Positions 55,539 through 64,000 of a DNA stretch of 64,000 nucleotides are shown piece after piece. Both the position numbers and the translations under genes were made by a program. This DNA is from Streptomyces sp. PTY087I2 (GTDB lineage: Bacteria; Actinomycetota; Actinomycetes; Streptomycetales; Streptomycetaceae), in contig NZ_LZRD01000003.1 of NCBI RefSeq assembly GCF_001687325.1, positions 248,001-312,000 of the forward strand, read 5' to 3'. Numbering within the stretch: position 1 is the stretch's first letter; each line of letters begins with the position of its first letter. The notes beneath the pieces were generated by a model. It was not told the origin of the DNA, made no database searches, and was given only the letters and a program-made list of their open reading frames with translations.

Positions 55539-56321
55539 ATGAGCGCAACGCAGCCCGGAGCGGGACCGGGCCCGAGGTGGCGGATCCTGCGGGGCACCGC
55601 GTTCCGGCTGTTGGGCGCCACGGCCATCGGGGCGCTCACCGGGCTCGGGGTGTTCAGTCTGACCCAGGTGACGAACCGCAGCCTGTTCGCGATCACCGGT
55701 GGCATGGCGGGCGCGGCGGCGGTGCTGGCGGTCCAGTGGTACCAGCGCACCGCCCGTCTCACCGAGGTGAAGGTGACGGTGCCTCAGCTGAGCGAGCTCA
55801 CCTTCGCCGTGAACAACGATGCCCGGCAGGTGGCCTGGCAGATGTTCGTGGAGACGGTGACGCGGGTGTCCACCCAGCCGCTCGCCAGCGACCAGGGCGT
55901 GGTCCGGGAGGCGCTCAGCTCGATGTACGGGCTCTTCGCGACGACGCGCGAGACGCTCAAGGCCAGCCGTCCTTCCGCCACCGTGCCGAGCGGGCAGACG
56001 GTGGAGTATCTGGCGATCACGATGCTCAACCAGGCGCTGAGGCCGTTCCTTTCCCACTGGCACCCCCGGCTCCAGGAGTTCGAGCGGGCGCACCCCGACG
56101 GGCAGGAATCGGCGTGGCCGGAGAACGCGGCGTGCCGGGCCGCGTTACGCGAAGTGCAGCGGGACATCCACGAGTACGCCATCGGTTTCGCCCGGCTCGC
56201 CGGTGTACGGGAGGCCGAGGCGCTGATCGGCGTCGTCCCCGCTCCCCGTTCGCCCGGGGCCGACGATGGCGACAGCGACGACAGGTCATCCGCCGCCGGC
56301 CTCCCCCGCACCCGGGGCTGA
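55539..56321 (+). CDS. Membrane protein upstream of TIR-WD40 gene
   Basis: 260 residues from the ATG at 55539 (GGTGGGAA just upstream; ATG 55506 is an alternative without SD). Two adjacent hydrophobic segments (about 25-45 and 50-66, FRLLGATAIGALTGLGVFSL and FAITGGMAGAAAVLAVQWY) anchor a helical cytosolic domain with QLSELTFAVNNDARQVAWQM and TVEYLAITMLNQALRPFLSHWH. The latter resembles domains of unknown function found beside TIR/NACHT genes. It ends 12 bp before the TIR-WD40 start, implying one operon. Function unknown. Confidence 0.72.
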   Translation: MSATQPGAGPGPRWRILRGTAFRLLGATAIGALTGLGVFSLTQVTNRSLFAITGGMAGAAAVLAVQWYQRTARLTEVKVTVPQLSELTFAVNNDARQVAWQMFVETVTRVSTQPLASDQGVVREALSSMYGLFATTRETLKASRPSATVPSGQTVEYLAITMLNQALRPFLSHWHPRLQEFERAHPDGQESAWPENAACRAALREVQRDIHEYAIGFARLAGVREAEALIGVVPAPRSPGADDGDSDDRSSAAGLPRTRG

Positions 56322-56333
56322 AGGGGCGGCGGG

Positions 56334-59156
56334 GTGGGGGCTCAGGGGGCGCAGGACGACGGCTACGACGTCTTCATCTCGTACAGCCAGAACCTGGACC
56401 GTGATGTCGCGGCCGTCTTCCAGCGGGGGATGGAGAACTTCGGACGTCCCTGGTACCGCCCCGTGCGGCTGAGGGTGTTCCGGGACACGACGCATCTCAG
56501 CGCCGGCCCCGATCTTCAGGGCGGCATCGAGAAGGCCCTCTCGCGCTCCGCCTGGCTCATCGTCATGGCGTCCCCCCAGGCCGCCGCCTCCCCGTGGGTG
56601 CGCGCCGAGATCGACTGGTGGGTGGCGCACAAGGACAGCGGGCGCATCCTCCTCGCCTGGACCGACGGCGACCTGGAGTGGGATCCGGCGGCGCGGGACT
56701 TCGACTGGTCCCGGACCGACGCCCTGCCCCGGGAGCAGACGGACAGGGTGCTGGCCGCCGCACCCGGATGCCCCCGCTGGGTGGACCTGAGATGGTTGCG
56801 CGCGCAGATCGACGAACAGGGTTCCGTCCCGGTCAACGACCCCCGGCTGGTGGCCGACGTGGCCGAGTTCGTCGCCCCCGTCCAGGGCCGGTCGAAGTCC
56901 GATCTCATCGGCCATCACCTCCAGTTGAGGAAGCGGCGCAACCGGACGGCGGGAGCGACGATCCTGGTCCTCGCGCTGCTGCTGACCACCGCCACCTGGC
57001 TGGGGCTCGCGGCCGACCGGCAGGCGGACATCGCGGCGACCCGGCAACTGTCGGCGACATCACGGCAGTTGGTGGCCGAGGCCGCCACCATCCAGCACGC
57101 CCAGCCCGGTCTGGCCCGCCAACTCCTCGTCGAGGCCTACCGTCTGTCGCACACCGAGCAGGCTGTCGGGGCTCTGCTGACCAGCGCGGACATTCCCCGG
57201 GTGGTCCCTGCGCGGCACTCCTCCGGCGCCCTCGCCTTCGTCTCGCGGTCGTTGCTCGTCGCCTCCTCCGGCGACGGGCTCGCCCTGTTCGACGCCCGGA
57301 CGGGCGCACAGGTGTCCCAGCTCCCACCGGGCGGCAGCCGCCCCCTGGCCGTCGCCGTCTCCTCGGACGGCCGTCTGCTGGCCGAGGGCGGCAACACCGG
57401 AGAGGTGCGGATCTGGGACCTGTCGGACCGGCGGAGGCCGAGGCAGCTCAGCTCCGCGTGGACGCTGAGCACCGTCCGGGACCTCGCTTTCGACGAGGCG
57501 GCGTCCGTGCTGGTCGTGGGGTCCGGAACGCGGGTGGCCGCGGTCGACGTCCGCGACCCGGCCCGCCCCCGGGTGACCGGGGTGTCCTCGGGTGTCACGG
57601 TCTCCCTCGGCTCGGATACCGCGCTCAGCCAGGACGGCACCCTGATCGCCACCGGTGCGGCGGACGACAAGGTGCGCATCCTGCGGGTGTCCGGGTCCGG
57701 TGAGCTGTCTACCCTCACCACCATCGACGCGCCGTCCGCCGCGGTGGCCTTCAGCCCTTCGGGCCATCTGCTCGCCACGGCCGGCGAGGACCGCACCGTA
57801 CGTCTGTGGGACATGGCCCGTCCGCGACGGCCGGAACTGCGTACCGCGCTGCACAGTCCGAGCGAGAGCGTCCGCGCGGCGGCCTTCTCCGCCGACGGCC
57901 GGACGCTGGCGACCGGGGACAGCCAGGGGACCGTCCATCTGTGGGACGTCTCCGACCCGTTCCGGCCCCGGCAGGGCGAGGCGCTCGACGGGCACACGTT
58001 CGTCGTCAACTCCCTCGCGTTCTCCCCGGACGGGCGGACCCTCGCCTCCGCCGCCTGGGACACGGTCAGCGAAGAACTCAGCGACAACACCGTGCGGTTG
58101 TGGAACGTCCACGGTGCGCGGCGTTCGTCGGCACACGTCTTCCTGCCCGGGGACGGGCTGTCCCCGCAGCCGTTCGCGCCCACGGGCGGGGTCGTCGTCA
58201 CGGGTCGGCCCGGGGCCATCTGGAAGGTGGACGGGGTCCCCGAACCCCGGCGTCTCGCCACGCTCCCCTCCTTCCGGAGCGGCGGCCAGGACTACTCGTT
58301 CAGCCCGGACGGCCGGACCCTCGCCGCCGGGCATCCGCTCTCGCTCTGGGATGTGAGCACGCCCGGGCGGAGACGCGAACACGCCCGGTTCCGCGAGGTG
58401 GAGGACCCCCAGACCGTGGTGTTCGGGCTCGACGGCCGGCTCCTCGCCGCCCGCGAACCGCTCGGCGCCGTACGGCTGTGGGACGTCACCGATCCCGACC
58501 GCCCGCGCTCGAAGGCCGAGCTGCCGCCCGCGAAACCCGATGCCCTGATCGACTACAAAGGCTCCTCCTCGTTCGTCTTCGCCGGGGACCGGGCCCTGAT
58601 CGCCTCCGTGCGCGACCGCAAGGCCGTCCAGTTGTGGGACGTCGGCCGCCCGGACCGGCCGGTGCGGAGGGGGTCCGTCCCGGTCGGGCCGTCGCGCACC
58701 GGTTCCCTCGCCACGACGGCGGACGGCGGCACGCTCTTCGTCGGCGACGCACGGGGAGGTATGACGGCCTGGGACATCACCGACGCCCGGCGGCCGAAGC
58801 GGCTCGGCGCGTCGCAGCGGCACTCGGGCGCGCTCACCCATCTCGCGGCGGATCCGGTGCGGAACATGCTCGCGGGAGTGGACGAGAACAGCGGCTCCGT
58901 CCGACTGTGGGACGTCGCCGACCCCTCCGTACCCAGGGAGATCGCGCTGCTCGCCGGGACCGGCACGCGCCCCTCGGGGCTGGCGTTCAGCCCGGACGGT
59001 GGCCTGCTGGCCGTGTCGTCGGACGACGGCACCCAGCTGTGGCGTACCGATGTCGGCCCCATCCTCCAGCAGTTGTGCGCCCAGTCCGCTCCGATCACCG
59101 AGGCCCAGTGGAAGGAGTACCTCCCCGACCGCCCCTACGACCCCCCGTGCGCCTGA
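56334..59156 (+). CDS. TIR domain - transmembrane helix - WD40 repeat protein
   Basis: 940 residues. A TIR-2-type domain (about 10-185) starts YDVFISYSQNLDR and contains FRDTTHLSAGPDLQGGIEKAL, WLIVMASPQAAASPWVRAEI with the expected NADase Glu at E92. One membrane helix (206-228, ILVLALLLTTATWLGLAA) follows, then a helical link (about 232-285) and about 12 WD40-like repeats such as SPSGHLLATAGEDRTVRLWD and SPDGRTLASAAWD, and a closing helix WKEYLPDRPYDPPC. TIR domains of bacteria often cleave NAD in defence; WD40 may sense partners outside or inside the membrane. GTG start. Confidence 0.88.
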   Translation: MGAQGAQDDGYDVFISYSQNLDRDVAAVFQRGMENFGRPWYRPVRLRVFRDTTHLSAGPDLQGGIEKALSRSAWLIVMASPQAAASPWVRAEIDWWVAHKDSGRILLAWTDGDLEWDPAARDFDWSRTDALPREQTDRVLAAAPGCPRWVDLRWLRAQIDEQGSVPVNDPRLVADVAEFVAPVQGRSKSDLIGHHLQLRKRRNRTAGATILVLALLLTTATWLGLAADRQADIAATRQLSATSRQLVAEAATIQHAQPGLARQLLVEAYRLSHTEQAVGALLTSADIPRVVPARHSSGALAFVSRSLLVASSGDGLALFDARTGAQVSQLPPGGSRPLAVAVSSDGRLLAEGGNTGEVRIWDLSDRRRPRQLSSAWTLSTVRDLAFDEAASVLVVGSGTRVAAVDVRDPARPRVTGVSSGVTVSLGSDTALSQDGTLIATGAADDKVRILRVSGSGELSTLTTIDAPSAAVAFSPSGHLLATAGEDRTVRLWDMARPRRPELRTALHSPSESVRAAAFSADGRTLATGDSQGTVHLWDVSDPFRPRQGEALDGHTFVVNSLAFSPDGRTLASAAWDTVSEELSDNTVRLWNVHGARRSSAHVFLPGDGLSPQPFAPTGGVVVTGRPGAIWKVDGVPEPRRLATLPSFRSGGQDYSFSPDGRTLAAGHPLSLWDVSTPGRRREHARFREVEDPQTVVFGLDGRLLAAREPLGAVRLWDVTDPDRPRSKAELPPAKPDALIDYKGSSSFVFAGDRALIASVRDRKAVQLWDVGRPDRPVRRGSVPVGPSRTGSLATTADGGTLFVGDARGGMTAWDITDARRPKRLGASQRHSGALTHLAADPVRNMLAGVDENSGSVRLWDVADPSVPREIALLAGTGTRPSGLAFSPDGGLLAVSSDDGTQLWRTDVGPILQQLCAQSAPITEAQWKEYLPDRPYDPPCA

Positions 59157-59175
59157 CACGCCCCTGGAGGATCCT

Positions 59176-59853
59176 GTGCACCGTCCTTCCGTGCTGACCT
59201 GCGCGGCGGCACTCGTCGCCGCCCTCGCCGCGGGCTGTTCGTCCCCCGCCCCCGACCCCAAGGTGCCCCGGACTTCCCCGTCCTCCTACGACGGGACGTC
59301 CGAGACGCCCGAGCCGTCGCCCACCGCGTCGGACACCGGCTCCCTGGGCGCCGCGACCGCGGACCTCCGCGACATGGACTGGGCCCACACGGCCGTGCCG
59401 GGCGACTTCTGCGATGTGCCGGGCCTCATCTCGTTCACCTCCGGCGAGGCCACCGTACGGTCGGACACCCACGGCTCCGTCCACGCCGAGCAGTACCCCG
59501 ACGAAGTCGTGTACGGGGATGTCCTCGGGGACGAGCGGGTCGAGGCGGCGATGCGCGTGGGCTGCGACACGGGCGGTGAGACGGCGAGCGGCCGGCTCGC
59601 CTGGGCCTATGTGGTGTTCGCCGGCGAGCAGGGGCGGCTGCGGCTCGTGGGCACGGTCACGCCCCAGAAGTACGAGGGTGGCCAGGCCAGCGGCTTCGAC
59701 GACATCGCGCTGGCCTCCGGCCGGGTGACCGCCGAGGAGTCCTGGCACCGGCCGATGGACGGCACCTGCTGCCCGTCGGGCAAGGCCGTCACCGTGTGGC
59801 GGGTGGGCGAGGACGGCCTGCTCACCCCTGGGGAGCCACGCGTCACCGGGTAG
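59176..59853 (+). CDS. Lipoprotein downstream of TIR-WD40 gene
   Basis: 225 residues from a GTG at 59176, five bases after GGAGG. Lipobox AALAAGCS (Cys near 21), then a Pro/Ser/Thr-rich spacer (25-60). The extracellular domain contains PGDFCDVPGLISF, RVGCDTGGE and DGTCCPSGKAVTVWRV, giving four or five Cys that could form disulfides. Not a family I recognise. It is 19 bp after the TIR gene in the same operon, so it is a candidate sensor or envelope partner. Confidence 0.78.
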   Translation: MHRPSVLTCAAALVAALAAGCSSPAPDPKVPRTSPSSYDGTSETPEPSPTASDTGSLGAATADLRDMDWAHTAVPGDFCDVPGLISFTSGEATVRSDTHGSVHAEQYPDEVVYGDVLGDERVEAAMRVGCDTGGETASGRLAWAYVVFAGEQGRLRLVGTVTPQKYEGGQASGFDDIALASGRVTAEESWHRPMDGTCCPSGKAVTVWRVGEDGLLTPGEPRVTG

Positions 59854-59871
59854 CGCGCCTCCCCAGGGCCC

Positions 59872-62745
59872 TTACGACCGGCAGGGAGCGTCGACGGTCA
59901 GATCGCTCAGGTACCGGTCGTAGTCCTCCTTGCTCAGCGGGTCGTCCACGATCTCGCACAGCTTCGCGCGCCAGTCCGCAATGTCGAGGGAGCGGCGGAG
60001 AAGGGTCCCTCCGGAGTCCAGGGTGAGGACATCACCGCCGGGGCCGGACGCGATCCGGAGGGAGGGTTCCGTCACGTCGGCGGGCGGTGCGGGGGTTTCC
60101 AGCGCCCACTGCCCCAGGTGCTCACCGTTTCTCGCGTCCCAGAACTCCAGCCCGCTCCGGCTGTCGGTGGTGAAGGCGTGGGCCAGGGTGCGGGCGTCAC
60201 GGCTGAAGACGAGGTCCTGGAGTCCCTGCTCCTGGACCACGGGGCTGAGGACGACCCGGCCCGTACGGATGTCGAGGAGCGAGATACGGCCGTCGGCGTC
60301 CACCGAGGCCAGCCTCTCGCCTCCATGGCTGACGGCGGCTCTCGAGATCCCGATGGCTGAGGCAAGCCCTCCGCCCCTCATGACCTCCTCGAAGCGGCCC
60401 TTGCCCGTCCACCGCCACACGTGCGCTTCGCCCTGGACCCAATCGACGGCCGCCAGGGTCTTCCGGTCGCCGCTCATGGCCAGCAGCGGCTGGAGCACGT
60501 CGTCCTCGGCGAGGACTTGTCTCACGCTCCATGTCCGGGTGTCGATCAGGAGAACATCGCTGCTCCAGGCGGTCACCACATGGACGTCGTCCGGCAGATA
60601 GAACAGACGCAGCCCTTGGCCCGACTCGGGTTCATAGTCTTCGAACACCTTCTCCTCTCCCACCTGTGCCCCGGTGCGGGGGTCCCAGGAGGAGAACACG
60701 CCCCGGTCGACCACGGTGACCCGGCTGCCGTCGCTCGTGGCGGCGATCGCCGTGTCCTGTTCACGGACCGGGCGGGGAATCCGGCCCAATTTCCGGAATC
60801 CGCCTGCTCCTTCGGAGACGGCCCAGAGCTCCGTACCCCTCGGTCCGGACCGGTGGGCGACCCCTCCGTCGGTATCGAATTCACCCGCCTTCAGACGCTC
60901 CTCGTTCGGCAGGGACCGGTGAAAGCCCGCTCCGTCCGTGGCGAAGAGCGAGACGGCCCCGTCACCGGACCCGGCGGCCACCCAGCGGCCGTCGTTCGAG
61001 GCCGCGACGCTCCTGACGGGCCAGCCGAACGAGCCCAGGGTGCGCAGCCGGCGCAGCTTGGAGTCGAGCAGGGAGACCTGCCTTCCCTGGGCGGCCACGA
61101 CCGGACCGGAGCCGTCCGCCGGGAGGACGGCCTCTTGCAGCGAACCCGTGGCCGAGGCGAGCCGCTCACCTCTTGAGAAACCCCAGAGCTCGGCCGCGCC
61201 CTTGTCCGTCGAGCCGAACAGGGCCGTACCGCCGCCGCCTGCCGCGAAAGCAATCCAGCGGTCCTTGACCGGGATGTCCAGCGGCCTGCCTCTCGTCTCC
61301 CACTGCCGAGTCTTCGGATCCCACGTGCTGAGAGTTCCTCGAGAGGCGTTTGCCGCCATCAGAAGACCGGAATCCGCGGCAAAGGAGAGCCGGAGATCTC
61401 CCCCCGCCTGCCGGTGATCCCCGGGGACCGGTCGGTGACCGACACGCTCGCCGGTGCGGACGTTCCAGACGCTGAGCTGCGGTGTGTCGTCTTCGCCGGG
61501 TATCCGGTAGGTGGCCGCAACCCACCGGCCGTCGCCGGAGAACGCGTATGCGTGCAGGCGCCGGTGCGCCTGTGCGAGCTCTTCGCCCGCACTCGCGGTG
61601 ATCGTGCGGAGCAACTTCGCTCTCCGGACGTCCCAGATCTGGATCCTGTTGTTCGCGGTCTCCAGCATCAGCGTCCGGCCGTCCGCGCTGAGCTCCAGTG
61701 CTCCTCCGCCCAGCCCCCATTGGGCCTTCAGCGCCTTCATCGCTCTGCCCTCGCGGATGTCGTAGATGCGCACACCCCGCCCCCGTTCCACCCCACCGCC
61801 GAGGTCCGAGTAGTACGCCAGTGTGCTGCCGTCGCCGCTGATGGCGACTTGGGTGGCGGCGGCACCCCCCGAGCCGGTGTAGGCGGCCGCGGCGCCCAGC
61901 CCGCCCAGCAGATGGCGGGCGACGTTGCTGTTGGCCTCCAGCGCCCGGGCCAGCGCCCGCGCCGACTCGCTCGTCGGCTCGGCCTCCGCCGCGTACAGGG
62001 CGAACTGGGCGGCCTTCCGCGGATCCGTGTCCGCCAGTTCCATGGCGTGGGCCGCCAGTGCCTGCGACGCGGAGACGCGGGCCCGGTCCAGGGCCTCGCC
62101 GCGTTTCTGCCAGGCATAGCCGCCCGCGGCGAGGGAGGTGACGAGGAGCAGCGAGAGGACGGCGACGGCGCCCCGGAGGAGACGGAGGGCGATACGACGC
62201 TGCTGGAGGTCCTCGCTGTCCAGTTCGTCCTTGCCGCGGCCGTGCAGGGGAGCGGCCAGGGCGGCGACCGCGCTTCTGAACTCCGGCTGGCGCAGCGAGA
62301 ACTTCCGGCTCCGGCGGACCTCGGCCAGATCCACCCAGAGGGGCTCGGCCCGGAACACCCCTTCGAGCATGCGCGGCAGTGCCGTCGTCCGGGACCAGTC
62401 GAAGTCGCCCGCCACCGGGTCCCAGTGGACCGTACCGGAGCCGACCGCGATGAGGATGCGGTCCGGCGACCGGTTGTCCAGCCAGAACTGGATCTCCTTC
62501 TGGACCCAGCGCGAGGCCGCCGCCTCGGGCGATGCGAGGTAGATGAAGTACCGGGACCGCTGGAGCTCACCGAGGATGGACGACCACAGGTCGTGGTTGG
62601 CGGAGAGACTCGTGGTGTCCCGGAAGACGCTGATGACCTGACGCCGTGTCCATGGCCGGGCGAGCTTGTGCATCCCCCGTTGCAGGGCCTGCGCCAACTC
62701 CCTGTCGCGGGCATGGCTGTACGAGATGAACCCGTCCCGTTCCAT
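59872..62745 (-). CDS. Second TIR domain - transmembrane helix - WD40-like protein (convergent paralogue)
   Basis: 957 residues from the ATG at 62745 (GGGGGGA eight bases upstream; the 59-residue extension to 62922 is not conserved). TIR domain 3-165: DGFISYSHARDRE, FRDTTSLSANHDLWSSILGEL and YLASPEAAASRWVQKEI with putative catalytic E84. Membrane helix at 190-212 (RGAVAVLSLLLVTSLAAGG), a helical link, then weakly conserved WD40-like repeats (SADGRTLMLETANNRIQIWD). C-terminal LCEIVDDPLSKEDYDRYLSD parallels the first TIR protein's end. It is convergent with the lipoprotein gene, 18 bp apart. Confidence 0.87.
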   Translation of the reverse strand: MERDGFISYSHARDRELAQALQRGMHKLARPWTRRQVISVFRDTTSLSANHDLWSSILGELQRSRYFIYLASPEAAASRWVQKEIQFWLDNRSPDRILIAVGSGTVHWDPVAGDFDWSRTTALPRMLEGVFRAEPLWVDLAEVRRSRKFSLRQPEFRSAVAALAAPLHGRGKDELDSEDLQQRRIALRLLRGAVAVLSLLLVTSLAAGGYAWQKRGEALDRARVSASQALAAHAMELADTDPRKAAQFALYAAEAEPTSESARALARALEANSNVARHLLGGLGAAAAYTGSGGAAATQVAISGDGSTLAYYSDLGGGVERGRGVRIYDIREGRAMKALKAQWGLGGGALELSADGRTLMLETANNRIQIWDVRRAKLLRTITASAGEELAQAHRRLHAYAFSGDGRWVAATYRIPGEDDTPQLSVWNVRTGERVGHRPVPGDHRQAGGDLRLSFAADSGLLMAANASRGTLSTWDPKTRQWETRGRPLDIPVKDRWIAFAAGGGGTALFGSTDKGAAELWGFSRGERLASATGSLQEAVLPADGSGPVVAAQGRQVSLLDSKLRRLRTLGSFGWPVRSVAASNDGRWVAAGSGDGAVSLFATDGAGFHRSLPNEERLKAGEFDTDGGVAHRSGPRGTELWAVSEGAGGFRKLGRIPRPVREQDTAIAATSDGSRVTVVDRGVFSSWDPRTGAQVGEEKVFEDYEPESGQGLRLFYLPDDVHVVTAWSSDVLLIDTRTWSVRQVLAEDDVLQPLLAMSGDRKTLAAVDWVQGEAHVWRWTGKGRFEEVMRGGGLASAIGISRAAVSHGGERLASVDADGRISLLDIRTGRVVLSPVVQEQGLQDLVFSRDARTLAHAFTTDSRSGLEFWDARNGEHLGQWALETPAPPADVTEPSLRIASGPGGDVLTLDSGGTLLRRSLDIADWRAKLCEIVDDPLSKEDYDRYLSDLTVDAPCRS

Positions 62746-63138
62746 CGACGCTGTCCCCCCACGTGCCCGGCGCCCCGGCGCTTCCCGTTCCGCAACTCGT
62801 AGGATGACATGCGATGTTCGCGCTGACGGCAGGTTTGACCCGGCGTGCCCAGGAGTCAAAACGCTTTGGTTTCTGCTCACTTGTGAACGAAGCAGACCCA
62901 CCGTCGTGCGGTCGGTGTGCATTTATTTCGATGATTTACCCATCCTGAGGCGCGTCGTACGGCATAGGATCATGCCGCGCGTGCCCCTGGGGCCTCATCC
63001 GTCCCACCCGCATCACTCCCCCGGCGGCATGCCCTCACCGACGCCACACACCACCCACCGGCACACCCCCCACGACCCGTTAACAGGTATCCGCGTGTCA
63101 CCGATACTCAAGCCCGGTTCCGGCGATGGAGCCGCGCA
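62746..63138. other. Divergent TIR-WD40 / histidine kinase intergenic region, 393 bp
   Basis: No gene supported. Near-palindromic GTTTGAC (62837 region) and GTCAAAAC flank a 15-bp centre; further on, TCTGCT and AGCAGA surround TCAC-TT-GTGA around 62873-62897. A TAGGAT hexamer at 62965-62970 could be a -10 for the kinase gene. The 63000-63100 part is C-rich and featureless. Confidence 0.45.
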
Positions 63139-64000
63139 GTGAAAATCAATCGTCGCCTCGTCCTCCTCGTCACCGCGCCGCTCACCGTGGCCGTCGCCTT
63201 CTCCGTACTGGCCCTCGCCCCCGCGACCAACCAGGCGCTCCAGGCGGGACGGCTCACCTCGATGATCGAAGTCGCCGACGAAGCGAGTGAGTTGACCTAC
63301 CGGCTCCAGCGCGAGCGGGCGGCGGCCACCGCCCTGGTCTCCGAACAGGGAAGCGCGGAGGCTTTCCGGTTACGGACGGAGGAGACCGACCGGAGCATCA
63401 CCGAGTTCCGCGGCCGGGCCAAGGAACTCTCCGCCGTACCCGGCAGCGCCAAGAGCGCCCTGGACCGTATCGAGCGGTTCGCGGAAGAGATGCCCGGGCT
63501 GCGCGCCCAGGTCCGCTCGGGAAGCAGCACCGTCTCCGCCCTCGCCTTCGGCTACCGCATCGTGATCGCCGACCTCAAGAGCTACCGCGACGGCATCGCG
63601 CAGGCGGACGGCGTCGACGCCGACATCGCGGACCGGATCCGCGCCGCGGCCGCCCTGTCCGAGGCCGCCGAGCACACCGCCCAGCAGCAGGTCACGGTGG
63701 CGCGGGCGCAGGCCGCGGGCGGGTTCACGATCGCGTCCCAGCGGACCTTCGACGCCGGCCGGATGGGCTACACCGAATCGATCGGCGTCATGTTCGACCT
63801 CGGTCCGGGCGCCTGGCGGACCTGGCTGGAGCGCACCCTCTCCGGGGCGAAGGCCCTGGAGGCCCGGCGCCTTGAGGACGAGATCGGGCGCACCGGCGCC
63901 GGCAAGGACATCACGGTCACCCCGAAGGCGTGGCAGAAGGCGGCCAACGACCGCCAGGAGCTGCTGCGTTCGGTGGAGAAGCGGGTCGACGCGGCCGTGC
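63139..64000 (+). CDS. Nitrate/nitrite-sensing (NIT) domain sensor histidine kinase, N-terminal part
   Basis: GTG at 63139 with GGAG seven bases upstream; 287 codons are inside the window, with no stop. The start KINRRLVLLVTAPLTVAVAF is a membrane helix followed by an extracellular four-helix NIT-type domain: ASELTYRLQRERAAATALVS, ELSAVPGSAKSALDRIERF and AAEHTAQQQVTVARAQAAGG. This is the architecture of large Streptomyces kinases, including CvnA of conservons, whose HAMP and ATPase parts would lie beyond the edge. Ligand unproven. Confidence 0.8.
   Translation, partial: MKINRRLVLLVTAPLTVAVAFSVLALAPATNQALQAGRLTSMIEVADEASELTYRLQRERAAATALVSEQGSAEAFRLRTEETDRSITEFRGRAKELSAVPGSAKSALDRIERFAEEMPGLRAQVRSGSSTVSALAFGYRIVIADLKSYRDGIAQADGVDADIADRIRAAAALSEAAEHTAQQQVTVARAQAAGGFTIASQRTFDAGRMGYTESIGVMFDLGPGAWRTWLERTLSGAKALEARRLEDEIGRTGAGKDITVTPKAWQKAANDRQELLRSVEKRVDAAV

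Noticed and set aside
62833..62900. Operator in the TIR/kinase intergenic region
   Set aside because: The GTTTGAC...GTCAAAAC and TCTGCT...AGCAGA repeats have long or imperfect centres; symmetry is too weak to call without conservation.
62746..62922. 59-residue N-terminal extension of the second TIR protein
   Set aside because: TIR domains begin at their first strand; the ATG at 62745 has a good SD and the extension contains no signal peptide or conserved residues.

Overview
The window is chromosomal DNA from a Streptomyces-type actinomycete. Evidence: very high GC with G/C-biased third codon positions, frequent GTG starts, many ATGA/GTGA overlaps, long GC-rich hairpin terminators without U-tracts, several apparently leaderless genes, and lineage-specific genes (a whiI orthologue, a Rok7B7-type ROK regulator beside xylFGH, ngcEFG, HemQ). 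From memory, gene content and order resemble the S. coelicolor core region around SCO5998-SCO6045. That synteny is recalled, not computed. No tRNA, rRNA, CRISPR array, insertion sequence or integrase was found.

Layout. 1-5.3 kb: ArsR-type regulator divergent from an MFS exporter across a palindrome, then an AIM24 / ABC ATPase / ABC permease / zinc-ribbon operon and a Pth2 hydrolase. 5.4-10.5 kb: DUF4142 protein, a DUF692 (MNIO) enzyme coupled to a membrane protein with a Gly/Ser/Cys-rich tail (TIGR04222 type), and a secreted TAP-type peptidase. 10.6-16.5 kb: haem genes hemQ-hemG and hemE, with a DUF4349 lipoprotein and a CoA-disulfide-reductase-like flavoprotein between them. 16.6-20.3 kb: DUF3000, whiI behind a sigma-WhiG-like promoter, ribonuclease D and a ferritin-like protein. 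20.3-29.1 kb: fadAB beta-oxidation operon, LCP cell-wall ligase, NYN/PIN protein, amino-acid permease and dxs. 29.2-38 kb: sugar-uptake island with xylose ABC transporter (xylFGH), its ROK regulator, and a chitobiose/GlcNAc-type ABC transporter (ngcEFG), followed by a divergent secreted GH92 alpha-mannosidase (38.2-42.1 kb).

42-55 kb: small secreted/membrane proteins, a histidine phosphatase, aconitase with two operator-like sites upstream, a MerR regulator with its own stretched-spacer promoter, YnfA, an alpha/beta hydrolase, APH-like kinase, VOC and RidA proteins, a TMEM175-like channel, an XRE-MurA fusion, and a secreted protein with features of a beta-pore-former plus a trefoil-like tail. 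55.4-62.7 kb: an accessory-looking module of two convergent TIR-TM-WD40 proteins, one in an operon with a membrane protein and a lipoprotein. The window ends inside a nitrate-sensing-domain histidine kinase.

Best candidates for unusual biology: (i) the DUF692 enzyme with its Cys-rich membrane partner, which looks like a peptide-modifying (RiPP-like) pair; (ii) the twin TIR-TM-WD40 locus with apparently intact TIR catalytic Glu residues; (iii) the XRE-MurA fusion whose leaderless promoter carries a palindrome; and (iv) several unreported-looking operators, including a 30-bp perfect palindrome over the ribonuclease D promoter and a 17-bp motif shared by the DUF4142 and fadAB promoters.
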